NCBI RefSeq assembly: GCF_024807945.1
Contig: NZ_JANUFD010000015.1
Coordinates: 1-64,000 of the forward strand
Direction: 5' to 3'
From: Pseudomonas sp. JUb42
GTDB lineage: Bacteria; Pseudomonadota; Gammaproteobacteria; Pseudomonadales; Pseudomonadaceae
Length of the DNA stretch: 64,000 nucleotides
The notes beneath the pieces are model-generated. The model saw nothing but the letters and a program-made list of their open reading frames with translations, had not been told where the DNA came from and did not search any database. Positions 8,291-16,482 of this stretch are shown here, piece after piece. The position numbers were made by a program, and so were the translations under genes. Position 1 is the stretch's first letter. Each line of letters opens with the position of its first letter.

Positions 8291-9202
8291 ATGGATCAGC
8301 GTCAGATTGAGATCTTCCTGGCAGTCATCCGCATAGGCTCGGTGACCGGCGCGGCGGATTCCCTGGCCATGACCCAGCCCGCCGTGAGCAAGTCCATTGC
8401 CCAGATGGAGCGCGTCTTGGGCTTTAAATTGTTCGAACGCTTGCGCGGTCGGCTGATACCCACCAACGAAGCGGGCATGGTGTTCGACGAAGCGCTGCAT
8501 TTGTATGAAGAGACCGAACGCTTTGGCCGGTTTCTGGAAAATGTCCGCCATTACAAGGCAGGCCAACTGCGACTGGCGGCGACTCCGGCGTTGGCGCTGA
8601 ACCTGGCCCCCATTGCGGTCGCGCAGTTTCGCAAGGACTTTCCGCACTATGGGCTGGCCCTGGACATGCAGCTCAACCACGAAATTCCGCAGGCGGTAGA
8701 GCGACGCCAGTACGACCTCGGGCTGTTGGTCATTCCCACTGTCGACGAGGCCGCGGATTATCGCTTGCTCAAGCGCGGGAAGATGGTCTGCGTCATTCCC
8801 CGAGGCCACCCGCTGGCGGCGCTGGAGGCGGTGAGCTGGAGCGATATCGCGCCTCACGAGCTGATCTACATCACCACCGATATGCGCCTGGTCAATCTAC
8901 TGCGTGAGAGTATTCCCGGCTTCAATCAGCGCCCCGGTTCAGCGCTGGAAACCAATCGCTATTCCATCGCCACCAATATGGTTGCCCAAGGCCTGGGCAT
9001 CACCCTGGTGGACGAGTTCACTCTGATGGGCACCCAGCACGACAACCTGCTTGTACGTCCATTGGTGCCCGATATTGCCGTATCGCTGGTAGCGGCAATT
9101 ACTTCGGGGCGGTCGCCAAAACGCTCGGCGCTGGACTTCCTGAAGGTCTTCGAGGGCGTTATTGCGCAACTGCCGATCCGTACACCTGATGATCCGAGGT
9201 GA
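8291..9202 (+). CDS. LysR-family transcriptional regulator
   Basis: A 303-residue regulator. The winged HTH covers residues about 3-62 (IEIFLAVIRIGSVTGAADSL, then TQPAVSKSIAQMER). Residues 90-295 form the periplasmic-binding-like effector domain. It is divergent from the ABC importer/MmgE-PrpD operon with 118 bp between, which makes it the probable local activator responding to the imported compound or a product of it. Confidence 0.94.
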   Translation: MDQRQIEIFLAVIRIGSVTGAADSLAMTQPAVSKSIAQMERVLGFKLFERLRGRLIPTNEAGMVFDEALHLYEETERFGRFLENVRHYKAGQLRLAATPALALNLAPIAVAQFRKDFPHYGLALDMQLNHEIPQAVERRQYDLGLLVIPTVDEAADYRLLKRGKMVCVIPRGHPLAALEAVSWSDIAPHELIYITTDMRLVNLLRESIPGFNQRPGSALETNRYSIATNMVAQGLGITLVDEFTLMGTQHDNLLVRPLVPDIAVSLVAAITSGRSPKRSALDFLKVFEGVIAQLPIRTPDDPR

Positions 9203-9205
9203 TCG

Positions 9206-9483
9206 TTGTATAGGGGTAGGGGGTATGCCTATAATCCGCCCGCCGTGGGCGTTGCCATCAACGCCCTGATGGAGGAAATCATCGAGGCCCACGCGCCGAG
9301 CATGTGGCGAACCCGGCGCTCAGCGAGCAGGATCGCAATAAAGGCGTCGAAGACTTCATTGAAGCCATTCGCCGTTATTCCGGGCAAGGTCGGGGAGCTG
9401 GACGGTTTCGCGTCGGCGCTTGACGGTCTGGTTTCGCTCGACCTGATACAGGATGCTCTCCCTTGTTTTTATAGGAGCCCGCA
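9206..9483 (+). other. Possible decayed coding sequence
   Basis: No intact gene. Translated segments in two different + frames look protein-like (VGVAINALMEEIIEAHAPS at about 9245-9300, then ANPALSEQDRNKGVEDFIEA at about 9310-9370), which would fit a frameshifted remnant. The parent family was not recognised. The last bases hold the ribosome-binding region of the next gene (ATAGGAGCCCGCA). Confidence 0.25.
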
Positions 9484-9840
9484 ATGCCCCCAGGTAAACG
9501 TGAACTGGCACGGGTCGAGCGCCGGTTGATTGCAACGCTCACCGAAGCGTGCGAAACCGCGAAGGCTGAAATCCAGGGTTTTGTCTGGCTCACTCACACG
9601 GCTGACACGGCCTCGTTCGTCGAGTCCCTGAAGGTCATTTGGGTGTTTGAAACTCAGGCCGAAAAGCAACTCGCCGAAGCCAACGCCAAGGCCCGCATCC
9701 TTGAACTGACCGCCATCGCGTTGCAGGAGGCCGACATTGAACTGACCCCGTCAGAGCGCAATGTTCGCTTCTATTCAGAGCAAGAGTGGCAACGCAGTCA
9801 CGGCGGCGATTGGCAAAAGCGTCTCGCACAAGGTTATTGA
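9484..9840 (+). CDS. Conserved hypothetical protein, 118 aa
   Basis: A soluble protein rich in Glu and Ala with a good AGGAG site before the ATG. It shows an N-terminal region KRELARVERRLIATLTEACE (probable helix) and a C-terminal segment ending near SERNVRFYSEQEWQRSHG. No domain was recognised. It is followed after two bases by the DUF1289 gene, so the two are probably co-transcribed and possibly translationally coupled. Confidence 0.7.
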   Translation: MPPGKRELARVERRLIATLTEACETAKAEIQGFVWLTHTADTASFVESLKVIWVFETQAEKQLAEANAKARILELTAIALQEADIELTPSERNVRFYSEQEWQRSHGGDWQKRLAQGY

Positions 9841-9842
9841 GA

Positions 9843-10025
9843 ATGGCAAAAGAAATAGAAAACCCGTGTATCTCGGTTTGCCAGTTGAGTGGTGATCTGT
9901 GCGTGAGTTGCGGGCGCAGCAAGGAGGACATCAGGAAGTGGAAGCGCATGAAGCGGCCGGAAAAAATGGCCGCTGTGCAACGGGCAACCGTGCGCTTGAA
10001 AGGCCTGAAGAAAGCGCAGGGGTAG
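9843..10025 (+). CDS. DUF1289 domain-containing protein
   Basis: A 60-residue protein with the DUF1289 pattern: NPCISVCQL near residues 7-15, then CVSCGRSKEDIRKWKRM. Four cysteines suggest a small metal-binding fold. The start is the ATG at 9843, two bases after the stop of the upstream gene. Function is not established. Confidence 0.88.
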   Translation: MAKEIENPCISVCQLSGDLCVSCGRSKEDIRKWKRMKRPEKMAAVQRATVRLKGLKKAQG

Positions 10026-10063
10026 TTGCGCCGCTCAGCTGTGGCTAGCTGAGAGGTGCGGTG

Positions 10064-11095
10064 TCAAATCGCACGGGCGACGTGCGGCGCGGGCCAAGTC
10101 GATTTGGCAACCCGCATGAAGTTGTCACCGAATATCGCGTCAATATCCGTCTGTGCGTAACCCCGTTGCTTCAACTGCCTGGCAACCTCGCCGAGCGTCT
10201 CGGGCTGCAATTGAACATGCCCATTCATCTGGCCGTAGTGTTCGCTTGGCCACCAATCGTTCTCATCCACACCCTCTGGCAAGTCTTTGTGATCCGGGTT
10301 CAGCTCTGTGTCCAAGCCTATACCAATATGAGCCGTTCCGACGCGCTCGGCCAGATAGTCGATTTGTCGGACGTAGGCCGCTACGGATGCCGATGGATCG
10401 CCCAGAAATATGCCCAGCCCGGTAAGACCTATGACGCCGCCCTGAGCTGCACAGGCGTAAATCTGCTCATCGTCAATAGTTCGAGGATGATCAAAAACCG
10501 CTTTAACGTTGGTATGGGAGAAAACCACCGGTCGCTGTGATAGTTCCATGGTCTCAAGGCTTGAACGCTTACTCGCATGTGAGCAGTCCATGACAATCCC
10601 GGCGGTATTGATGGCGGCGACAACCTGGCGACCCAGGGCGGTCAAACCAACCCCGGCGCCGTGGCATCCCCCTGCGCAACTGTTATCCCGGTTGTAGGCG
10701 AGCAATAGCTGCCGAACGCCCAGGCTGGCGAAAAGTTCGACCATGGCGGGGTCCTGGCGCAGCATATTTGATCCTTCGAGATCGAAAGAGATCGCCAGCT
10801 TGTGATGTTTGCGGGCGCTGTAGATGTCGTCCGTGGTGGACACGAGCACATAGTCTTGCTGATGGTGCGCCAGCCAGCTTCTAAAGCCGGCGAGCGTGCG
10901 TACGACCGTGTCGAAGGGGGTCATGTCCATGCCCACATTGATCGACACATGGTGGAATCCCGCCTTCCGATACCTCATCAAACTCGACATGTCCTGACCC
11001 GGCATCAAAGGCAGGCATGCGTGGGCTTCCCACTGAATCACAGGAGCGGTTGCGCTTTCAGATTGTTTGACAGTCATCTCTTCAAACGCCTTCAT
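10064..11095 (-). CDS. Peptidase M19 (membrane dipeptidase-like) protein
   Basis: A 343-residue amidohydrolase-fold protein of the renal/membrane dipeptidase family. Family segments seen are AISFDLEGSNML (bridging Glu), GAGVGLTALGRQVVAAIN, DCSHASKRS with a ligand His, VVFSHTN with a second His, and GIGLDTELNP. The N-terminal metal motif is unusual: the normal H-x-D is read as HAC (in EAHACLP, near residue 27), so the Asp ligand is replaced by Cys. This may alter metal content or activity. Start could be residue 1 or the internal Met at position 7. It stands alone on the minus strand. Substrate unknown. Confidence 0.85.
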   Translation of the reverse strand: MKAFEEMTVKQSESATAPVIQWEAHACLPLMPGQDMSSLMRYRKAGFHHVSINVGMDMTPFDTVVRTLAGFRSWLAHHQQDYVLVSTTDDIYSARKHHKLAISFDLEGSNMLRQDPAMVELFASLGVRQLLLAYNRDNSCAGGCHGAGVGLTALGRQVVAAINTAGIVMDCSHASKRSSLETMELSQRPVVFSHTNVKAVFDHPRTIDDEQIYACAAQGGVIGLTGLGIFLGDPSASVAAYVRQIDYLAERVGTAHIGIGLDTELNPDHKDLPEGVDENDWWPSEHYGQMNGHVQLQPETLGEVARQLKQRGYAQTDIDAIFGDNFMRVAKSTWPAPHVARAI

Positions 11096-11255
11096 TGTTT
11101 GTTTGCCAGGGGCATCGGTCAGTACATCCGACGTGTGTATATGGCCTTTAATGCCGCTTTCGCGAATGAATTCGCTCCCACAAGGTCCACGGGTTCATCA
11201 GGTTTTGCATTGTTTTATAGGGGGAGGCTTTGGCCTGCGTTAAGTTCGATTAGTG

Positions 11256-12107
11256 CTAACTGCCAATCATTTCCCCAGCCAGGTCTGCCAGTGCGCGCAG
11301 GCGATCCATCTGCCGCATGTCCTGGTGATAGCCCATCCAGATATCCCGCCCGGGCGGTGCTTCACCCATGTCCAATAACTGGAGGGTGGCCAACTGATCT
11401 CCCAGCGCCCGTGGCAAGACCGCCAAACCCAGGCCAAGCCCGCACATTCGTGCCTGTACGGTACGGCTGCTGCTGGTAAAAACGGCTCTGGCACGGGGAA
11501 ACAGCTGCTGTAGCCAGAGCACGTCAGGGTAATGGGCCTGTGCCGTATTCATGGTGATCAAACCCAGCCCTTCGCCGTCCGGCGCTGGCGCAAACGGCAG
11601 GTGCGCGGCCGCATACAGCCCGTAGCTCATGGTCATCAGGCGGCGTTGCACGATGTCAGGCTCGGTAAAGGGCACGATGCGAAAGGCAATATCGGCGTCC
11701 CGGCGTGCCAGGTCGAACAGGCGGTGGCCGGCGATCAGCTCCGGCACGATCATCGGGTAGCGACGTGTCAGTTCGATCAGCACGGGGGAGAGCACGTAGC
11801 TGGCGAACCAGTCAGCCGACGAGATACGCAGCAGGCCCTCGGGTTGATCGCTGTCTGCGGCGATGTGCCGCTCGATGGCCAGGGCGCTGCTTTCCATTTC
11901 CTCTGCCAGATGGAGAATTTTTTCACCACTGTCGGTCAGCACCAGGCCAGGGCCGACGCGACGAAAAAATACCTGCCCACCGGCCTGCTCAAGGGCGTTG
12001 AGACGCCGCCCGACGGTGGGGTGACTGACGCCCAGCTGCTTCGCGGCGGCGCCCAGCGAGCCGGTGCGGACAATCGCCAGGAAGATGCGCAAGTCATTCC
12101 AGTCCAT
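11256..12107 (-). CDS. LysR-family transcriptional regulator
   Basis: A 283-residue regulator starting at MDWNDLRIFLAIVRTGSL; an upstream extension to 12191 lacks the family fold and was rejected. HTH: AAAKQLGVSHPTVGRRLNAL. The effector domain resembles the branch with ADWFASYVLSPVL and a HRLFDLARRDADIAFR segment. It is divergent from the dehydrogenase at 12223 with 115 bp between, the usual arrangement of a LysR protein and its target. Confidence 0.93.
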   Translation of the reverse strand: MDWNDLRIFLAIVRTGSLGAAAKQLGVSHPTVGRRLNALEQAGGQVFFRRVGPGLVLTDSGEKILHLAEEMESSALAIERHIAADSDQPEGLLRISSADWFASYVLSPVLIELTRRYPMIVPELIAGHRLFDLARRDADIAFRIVPFTEPDIVQRRLMTMSYGLYAAAHLPFAPAPDGEGLGLITMNTAQAHYPDVLWLQQLFPRARAVFTSSSRTVQARMCGLGLGLAVLPRALGDQLATLQLLDMGEAPPGRDIWMGYHQDMRQMDRLRALADLAGEMIGS

Positions 12108-12222
12108 GGCTGGCCTCGTACAAAAATGAACGCTGAAGATGCAGTAATGACAGTCCCGTCGCAAGCCCGGCCACGACAGAATCAAGGCCATATCGTTTTA
12201 TGTGGCAGGCAGAGGGCTATTT

Positions 12223-13110
12223 ATGAATATCGGATTTGTCGGCGTCGGGAGCATGGGCCGCGCGATTATCCCGTTGCTCGTTCAGGCGGGCTATCAGGTA
12301 AGTGCGTGGAATCGCAGCCCCGCAGCGCTTTGCGGGCTCGGGCAGGTCAACCTGCTGCAGACCGCGCAGGCGGTTTTTGCGCAGCAGATAGTCATCAGCA
12401 TGCTTGCCGATGACCAAGCTGTACACGAGGTATTGCTCGACTCCGGAGCATTGGCCGCTGCGCCCAGGGGCTGCATCCACATCGTCATGTCGACACTGTC
12501 GCCCGCGCTCATGGCGCAACTGGAGACAGCGCATGCCGCTGCCGGTGTGCTGTTGATCGCCGCGCCTGTTTTCGGCATACCTGCGGTGGCTGCCAAGGGC
12601 GAGCTGAATATCCTGGCCGCCGGGCCTGCCAGGGCCATTGACCAGGTGCAGCCGCTATTTGACGTGCTGGGGAAAAAGACCTGGCGCCTTGGCGAGCAGC
12701 CAGTACAGGCCTGTATCGCGAAAATCGCCGGCAACATGATGATCACCCAGGCCATCGAAGCCCTGGCCGAAGCGAGCCACCTCACGCAAAGCTATGGCGT
12801 CAGCACTGCAGCGTTCATCGAGTTAGTCACGCAGACTCTGTTTGCCTGCCCCAGTTATCAGCGCTATGGGCAGAATATCGTGAAGGGCACCTACGAGCCG
12901 GGGTTCAAACTGTCGCTGGGGCTCAAGGACGTCAGGCTGGCAATCGACGCTGCCGGGGCAAAGGGATTGTCACTACCTGTCGCCAACGTGGTGGGCAGCA
13001 GAATGGACGTTGCCGTTGCGCAAGGGCTGGGTGACAAGGATTGGTCGGTGCTCGCAACGTTGGCGCATTCGAGCGTATTTGCAGACTCAGCGTGTGAGCC
13101 TGCGCAATAG
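12223..13110 (+). CDS. NAD(P)-dependent oxidoreductase, 3-hydroxyisobutyrate dehydrogenase family
   Basis: A 295-residue beta-hydroxyacid dehydrogenase-like protein. The N-terminal Rossmann motif is GFVGVGSMGRAI (residues 4-15). The conserved substrate/catalytic region is KIAGNMMITQAIEALAEAS near 168, with the Lys that serves catalysis in the family. The C-terminal helical domain has PGFKLSLGLKDVRLAID. The start at 12223 has AGAGGG upstream. Substrate may be a short hydroxy acid or an imine. Its last 24 bases overlap the convergent gene at 13087. Confidence 0.9.
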   Translation: MNIGFVGVGSMGRAIIPLLVQAGYQVSAWNRSPAALCGLGQVNLLQTAQAVFAQQIVISMLADDQAVHEVLLDSGALAAAPRGCIHIVMSTLSPALMAQLETAHAAAGVLLIAAPVFGIPAVAAKGELNILAAGPARAIDQVQPLFDVLGKKTWRLGEQPVQACIAKIAGNMMITQAIEALAEASHLTQSYGVSTAAFIELVTQTLFACPSYQRYGQNIVKGTYEPGFKLSLGLKDVRLAIDAAGAKGLSLPVANVVGSRMDVAVAQGLGDKDWSVLATLAHSSVFADSACEPAQ

Positions 13111-13656
13111 TTCAACCAAGTCATCTCTATGCTGAATCTGCCTGGCCTGAACGTAATTCAATGCAGAGATGAAGTTGCGGTCACGGGTCATTTCCACAAG
13201 TTGCTTATAGATGAATATCTGTTTCTCCTCTGTGCTGATATTGGCTTGCAGATACTTCGTGGGATCGGTGTTGAAACGGTTCTTTTGCGTCTCGCGCAGC
13301 ACCTCTGAATTAGCCATGTCTTTCAGCCAATGGTGACCCTGGGCATATTGCTCAGCATTTACGCCGTTACACGCGAGGAAGGTTTCAAACTCCCGGCGAT
13401 TGACTCTGGTCAACAGCTGGCTGGATTCTCCTTTTGAGATCTGGAGAAGGATGGAAGCGACGATATCGGCGTTTCTTAGTTTCGCCCGGGCAATACGGAT
13501 CAGGCTTGCTTTGCGGCCAGGATTATCCTCGCTGGTCGCCTGAGTCAGATAGGCGATTGCTGTAGGCAGCTCACCATCGCTTCCTTTGAACTGCTCCAGC
13601 AGCAGATCAAAAAAACTCATGCTTGATGGTTGAAGCTCTTTCGATGATGACGTCAT
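13087..13656 (-). CDS. Manganese catalase/CotJC-like ferritin-fold protein, degenerate metal site
   Basis: A 189-residue protein. The N-terminal part (FKGSDGELPTAIAYLTQATS) and C-terminal part (NISTEEKQIFIYKQLVEMT, then YVQARQIQHRDDLVELL) follow the pattern of the Mn-catalase/CotJC family, where the segments read GELxxAxxYL, N.A.E.RA...Y..L...T.D and REI.H. Several expected ligands are changed: the first EE.GHVE helix reads as ARAKLRNADIV, and REI.H is RQI.H. The two-metal site is therefore probably not functional. Start at 13656 chosen for its GGGAGG site. The family assignment is by eye and needs a profile search; it could also be an unrelated helical protein. Confidence 0.6.
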   Translation of the reverse strand: MTSSSKELQPSSMSFFDLLLEQFKGSDGELPTAIAYLTQATSEDNPGRKASLIRIARAKLRNADIVASILLQISKGESSQLLTRVNRREFETFLACNGVNAEQYAQGHHWLKDMANSEVLRETQKNRFNTDPTKYLQANISTEEKQIFIYKQLVEMTRDRNFISALNYVQARQIQHRDDLVELLRRLTR

Positions 13657-13808
13657 GCCAGCCTCCCTTGGCTCCTTTGGCACGTCTTTTAGGGGTATTT
13701 ATCTGGAGACTGATGACGATTCGCGTAGTTCGATCCAGATGTTCAGGCGTCGCCAAACGGTCGTCAGGCGAACGACCGATAGAGGATGTAATCAAAAAAA
13801 AACCTGGG

Positions 13809-14849
13809 TCAGGCTCCAAGCAGCGCCTGCTCAGCCATCGCATAGCCGTTCTTGCCCGCGCTCTTGGCTTCATACAAGGCCAGGTCTGCACGGCGCATCA
13901 GGCTGAACATGGATTCGCCCGGCTTGTGATCGGCAAGCCCGACGCTGATGGACAGGCTGAAGTTGAATACCCGGCTTGAACTGACGGCAACAACGATTCC
14001 CCGGGCCAGCGCCTGTGCTGCGCCAACATCGGCAAGCTGAGCCACAATGGCAAACTCTTCTCCGCCCAGACGGGCGAAGTTGTGGCCCTGGCTCTGGTTG
14101 CGCAGCACTTTTGCCACTTCCACCAGCACTTGATCGCCGACATCATGACCGTAGCCGTCGTTGACCTTTTTGAAGTCGTCTATGTCGAGCATCAGGAAAA
14201 ACAGCGGCGCAGGCACTGTTTCGCCTTCCAGTGTCGCGGTCAGTTGTTCCATGAACGCGCGGCGATTGGGCAGGCCGGTCAGGGTGTCCTTGTAGGCCAT
14301 GCCGTGCAGTTGGCGTTGCAGGTCGAATACGCTTTTGCGGGTATGGCAAAACGTCGTGCACACCAGGGTGGCAACCAGCAGACTGGCGGTGATCAGAATC
14401 AACGTCAGGGTGAGGTCCAGATGCCGGTCAAAGTGCGGCTGAACCACACTGAACAGCGTCACCCAGATGGCCGCACCGGTACTGAAAGCGTGCAGGGGGT
14501 GAGCGTGCATGGCCGAGGCGGGCAGGCTCAACACCAGGCCGATGGGCAGGAACCAGATGATCGGATTACCGATGGCCACGGCCAGTGAGCCCAGGCATGC
14601 AGTGCAGGTGCACAGCAACAGCATGCCGGTCAGCCACAGCCCCTGGGTGGTGCGGGCCCGCCAGGTGAGGAAACAGGTGATGCCCGCGACAACGCAATAG
14701 CTGTAGAGCCAGGGCGAAATGACCTGGCTGTTGTCGGCCAGGGTCAGCACCATCAGGCAGGCCGCCGTGGCAAGAATTTCGCTGGAAACTTTCAGTGGCC
14801 GCAATTGAGCAAAGCATTTCTGCTCAAGTGTTTCTTCATTGCCGTGCAT
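13809..14849 (-). CDS. Membrane-anchored diguanylate cyclase (GGDEF domain)
   Basis: A 346-residue protein with about six N-terminal transmembrane helices (residues 20-175) and a C-terminal GGDEF domain (about 185-340). The active-site motif is intact as RLGGEEFAIV, and DTLTGLPNRRAF opens the domain, so synthesis of cyclic di-GMP is expected. The usual RxxD inhibitory site, nine residues before GGEEF, reads SQGH, so product feedback inhibition through that site is unlikely. There is no EAL domain. Single-gene unit. The signal sensed by the membrane part is unknown. Confidence 0.93.
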   Translation of the reverse strand: MHGNEETLEQKCFAQLRPLKVSSEILATAACLMVLTLADNSQVISPWLYSYCVVAGITCFLTWRARTTQGLWLTGMLLLCTCTACLGSLAVAIGNPIIWFLPIGLVLSLPASAMHAHPLHAFSTGAAIWVTLFSVVQPHFDRHLDLTLTLILITASLLVATLVCTTFCHTRKSVFDLQRQLHGMAYKDTLTGLPNRRAFMEQLTATLEGETVPAPLFFLMLDIDDFKKVNDGYGHDVGDQVLVEVAKVLRNQSQGHNFARLGGEEFAIVAQLADVGAAQALARGIVVAVSSSRVFNFSLSISVGLADHKPGESMFSLMRRADLALYEAKSAGKNGYAMAEQALLGA

Positions 14850-15093
14850 TGTTCAACTACCTCGCCGGATGCCAAAACGTCTTTCAACTGCTGTACCGGC
14901 ATACGTCATATAAGCGTTTTGCGGCTATGAACAATGTCCCATCCTCAGCCTCAATTACTGATTACCACGGTTAGTCCGCGCATGCCAACTGACAGATGTT
15001 TTATCTGGAAGTACAGGGGAGGGGGGGACTGAAGTGAGTCCGGTGCCAGTTTTATGCACCGGATCAGCAACCTGGCCAAGCCGGGCACTGCAC

Positions 15094-15255
15094 TCAGCTC
15101 TCGGAGACAGTGCTCGACTCGGCGCTGGCCTGCGCATCCAGCTTCAAGCGGTCAGCCTTGCTGATGTATTGAGGCTTGCTCTTCGGTGCCAGTTTGGCGT
15201 TGGCCTTTTTGGCGTTGGCCTTCAATATCTGGTTTATTTTCTTGCGGCGGTTCAT
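15094..15255 (-). CDS. DUF2986 family small basic protein
   Basis: A 53-residue, lysine-rich protein starting MNRRKKINQILKANAKKANA, followed by LAPKSKPQYISKADRLKLD, the hallmark sequence of DUF2986. An upstream ATG at 15330 was rejected as out of family. The Lys/Asn/Ala-rich N-terminus may bind nucleic acid, but the function is not known. Confidence 0.85.
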   Translation of the reverse strand: MNRRKKINQILKANAKKANAKLAPKSKPQYISKADRLKLDAQASAESSTVSES

Positions 15256-15336
15256 GTTTTCAACTCGGCATGTACATGCCGGGATGATATCAGCTTGGAA
15301 ATATTGGGCCAGACGAAATGGCTGCGGCAATTAGCT

Positions 15337-15442
15337 GAATTGGAATGAGGTCTGTAGGCGCTGCTGAAGGCTGCGAGAGCGATATGTCAGGTAGACCCAT
15401 TCGCAGCCTTCGGCAGCTCCTACAGGAATCGCATTCCAATTC
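15337..15442. repeat. REPIN (inverted REP pair) within an extended palindrome
   Basis: Two REP cores in opposite orientation, 15352-15377 (CTGTAGGCGCTGCTGAAGGC onward) and about 15402-15425 (its imperfect complement ending CTCCTACAG), enclose a short spacer. Outside them an 11-bp perfect inverted repeat, GAATTGGAATG (15337-15347) and CATTCCAATTC (15432-15442), extends the potential hairpin. It lies between the DUF2986 and VOC genes. Confidence 0.8.
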
Positions 15443-15480
15443 GGTTAATAACGGAGTGTCTGGCCTGGTCAGGCGATGGA

Positions 15481-15849
15481 TCAGCCCAACGGCCTTGAAA
15501 AGATATTGATTAGGCTGCCATCCGGATCCCGTATCAGCAGGGAAGTATTACCCCAGGGCATCAGGGTGATGGGCATCGCGATGTCGGCGTCAGGCATACG
15601 CTGTAATACAGCCGCGACGTCATCCACCTGAAACTCCAGGATCGCCGAGCGGTTCGAGGCAGCGACAGCCACGCCGTCGTTATGCAGGCGGACCAGACGC
15701 TCATCGCATAGCGCGAGAATCACGCCGTTGAACTGAATTTGCGCGAAGCCCTCGGCGAGGTGCGTGGCCTCGACGGTCGAGAGGTCTTGGTAGAACTGGA
15801 CAAGCTCTTCAAATTTTTGGGTAACGAGGCGAACGGACGCAAAGTTCAT
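15481..15849 (-). CDS. VOC (glyoxalase/bleomycin resistance/dioxygenase) superfamily protein
   Basis: A 122-residue single VOC module: the N-terminal half opens with FASVRLVTQKFEELVQFYQD and the C-terminal half ends with GNTSLLIRDPDGSLINIFSR, the typical last strand pair of the fold. No metal-ligand set could be assigned by eye. Such short VOC proteins act as dimers in many detoxification or lyase roles. Function unknown. Confidence 0.88.
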   Translation of the reverse strand: MNFASVRLVTQKFEELVQFYQDLSTVEATHLAEGFAQIQFNGVILALCDERLVRLHNDGVAVAASNRSAILEFQVDDVAAVLQRMPDADIAMPITLMPWGNTSLLIRDPDGSLINIFSRPLG

Positions 15850-15961
15850 GACAGCACCTGTTTGAGATGAGAGGCCTCACTCTAGTTGCAGCAGTGTCAG
15901 TTTCTGGCAGCAGCATTTTGCTGCTATACAGGGGTGTCGAAGCCTTTTCAGAGTCGCTGCC

Positions 15962-16192
15962 ATGAGAGTCTGTAATGAATGCGGGGCCACAGTATTTGTC
16001 GACAGCATGCCTTGCCCACGTTGTGCCGAAGGGCTGGAAGCCTTGAAGTTCTCCACGCCGCAGCCGCGGCCGCCGCTGCTGTCCAGGACCGCGAAGTGGG
16101 TGCTTGGCATTCTGGCCGTGCTGGTGATTGCGGCGGTGCTGACGGTCAGGTCGATCCTGCATTCGTTGGGCTCGATGAATGCGTTTGGCTAG
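15962..16192 (+). CDS. Small zinc-ribbon membrane protein
   Basis: A 76-residue protein with a CNEC (Cys4, Cys7) and CPRC (Cys18, Cys21) pair forming a probable zinc ribbon, a proline-rich linker, and one transmembrane helix at about residues 46-62. Function unknown. It overlaps the end of the convergent gene at 16189 by four bases. Confidence 0.7.
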   Translation: MRVCNECGATVFVDSMPCPRCAEGLEALKFSTPQPRPPLLSRTAKWVLGILAVLVIAAVLTVRSILHSLGSMNAFG

Positions 16193-16482
16193 GTGCGCTC
16201 AATATCCACCCGATACCTGATCTGCCGATCAAACTCATCTTCCGGGTTCTGGCTGGCGTCGAGACGGTGCAGAAAGCCTGCCTGCTCAAGAGCGAGCAGA
16301 TCCTCAAGCGTCCATCCGCCGGGCAAGTCACTGGAAAGATCCCGGCCCAGGTGTTCGATCCAGTGATAAACGCCGAAGGGCAGGTAGCCCAGCCATTCAG
16401 ACTTATAGAGGATTTCATCGCAGCCGCTGGACGCCACGGCGGCGCCGATCCTGTCTCTGAGCAATGCCAGGCGTTCATCCAT
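16189..16482 (-). CDS. Hypothetical protein, 97 aa
   Basis: A soluble protein that starts at the ATG at 16482, preceded by GGAGG and overlapping the stop codon of the upstream DKNYY gene, so the two are translationally coupled. Visible features are DERLALLRDRIGAAVASSG and a Trp/Tyr-rich middle (SEWLGYLPFGVYHWIEHLG). No domain recognised. It probably acts with the DKNYY protein. Confidence 0.7.
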   Translation of the reverse strand: MDERLALLRDRIGAAVASSGCDEILYKSEWLGYLPFGVYHWIEHLGRDLSSDLPGGWTLEDLLALEQAGFLHRLDASQNPEDEFDRQIRYRVDIERT

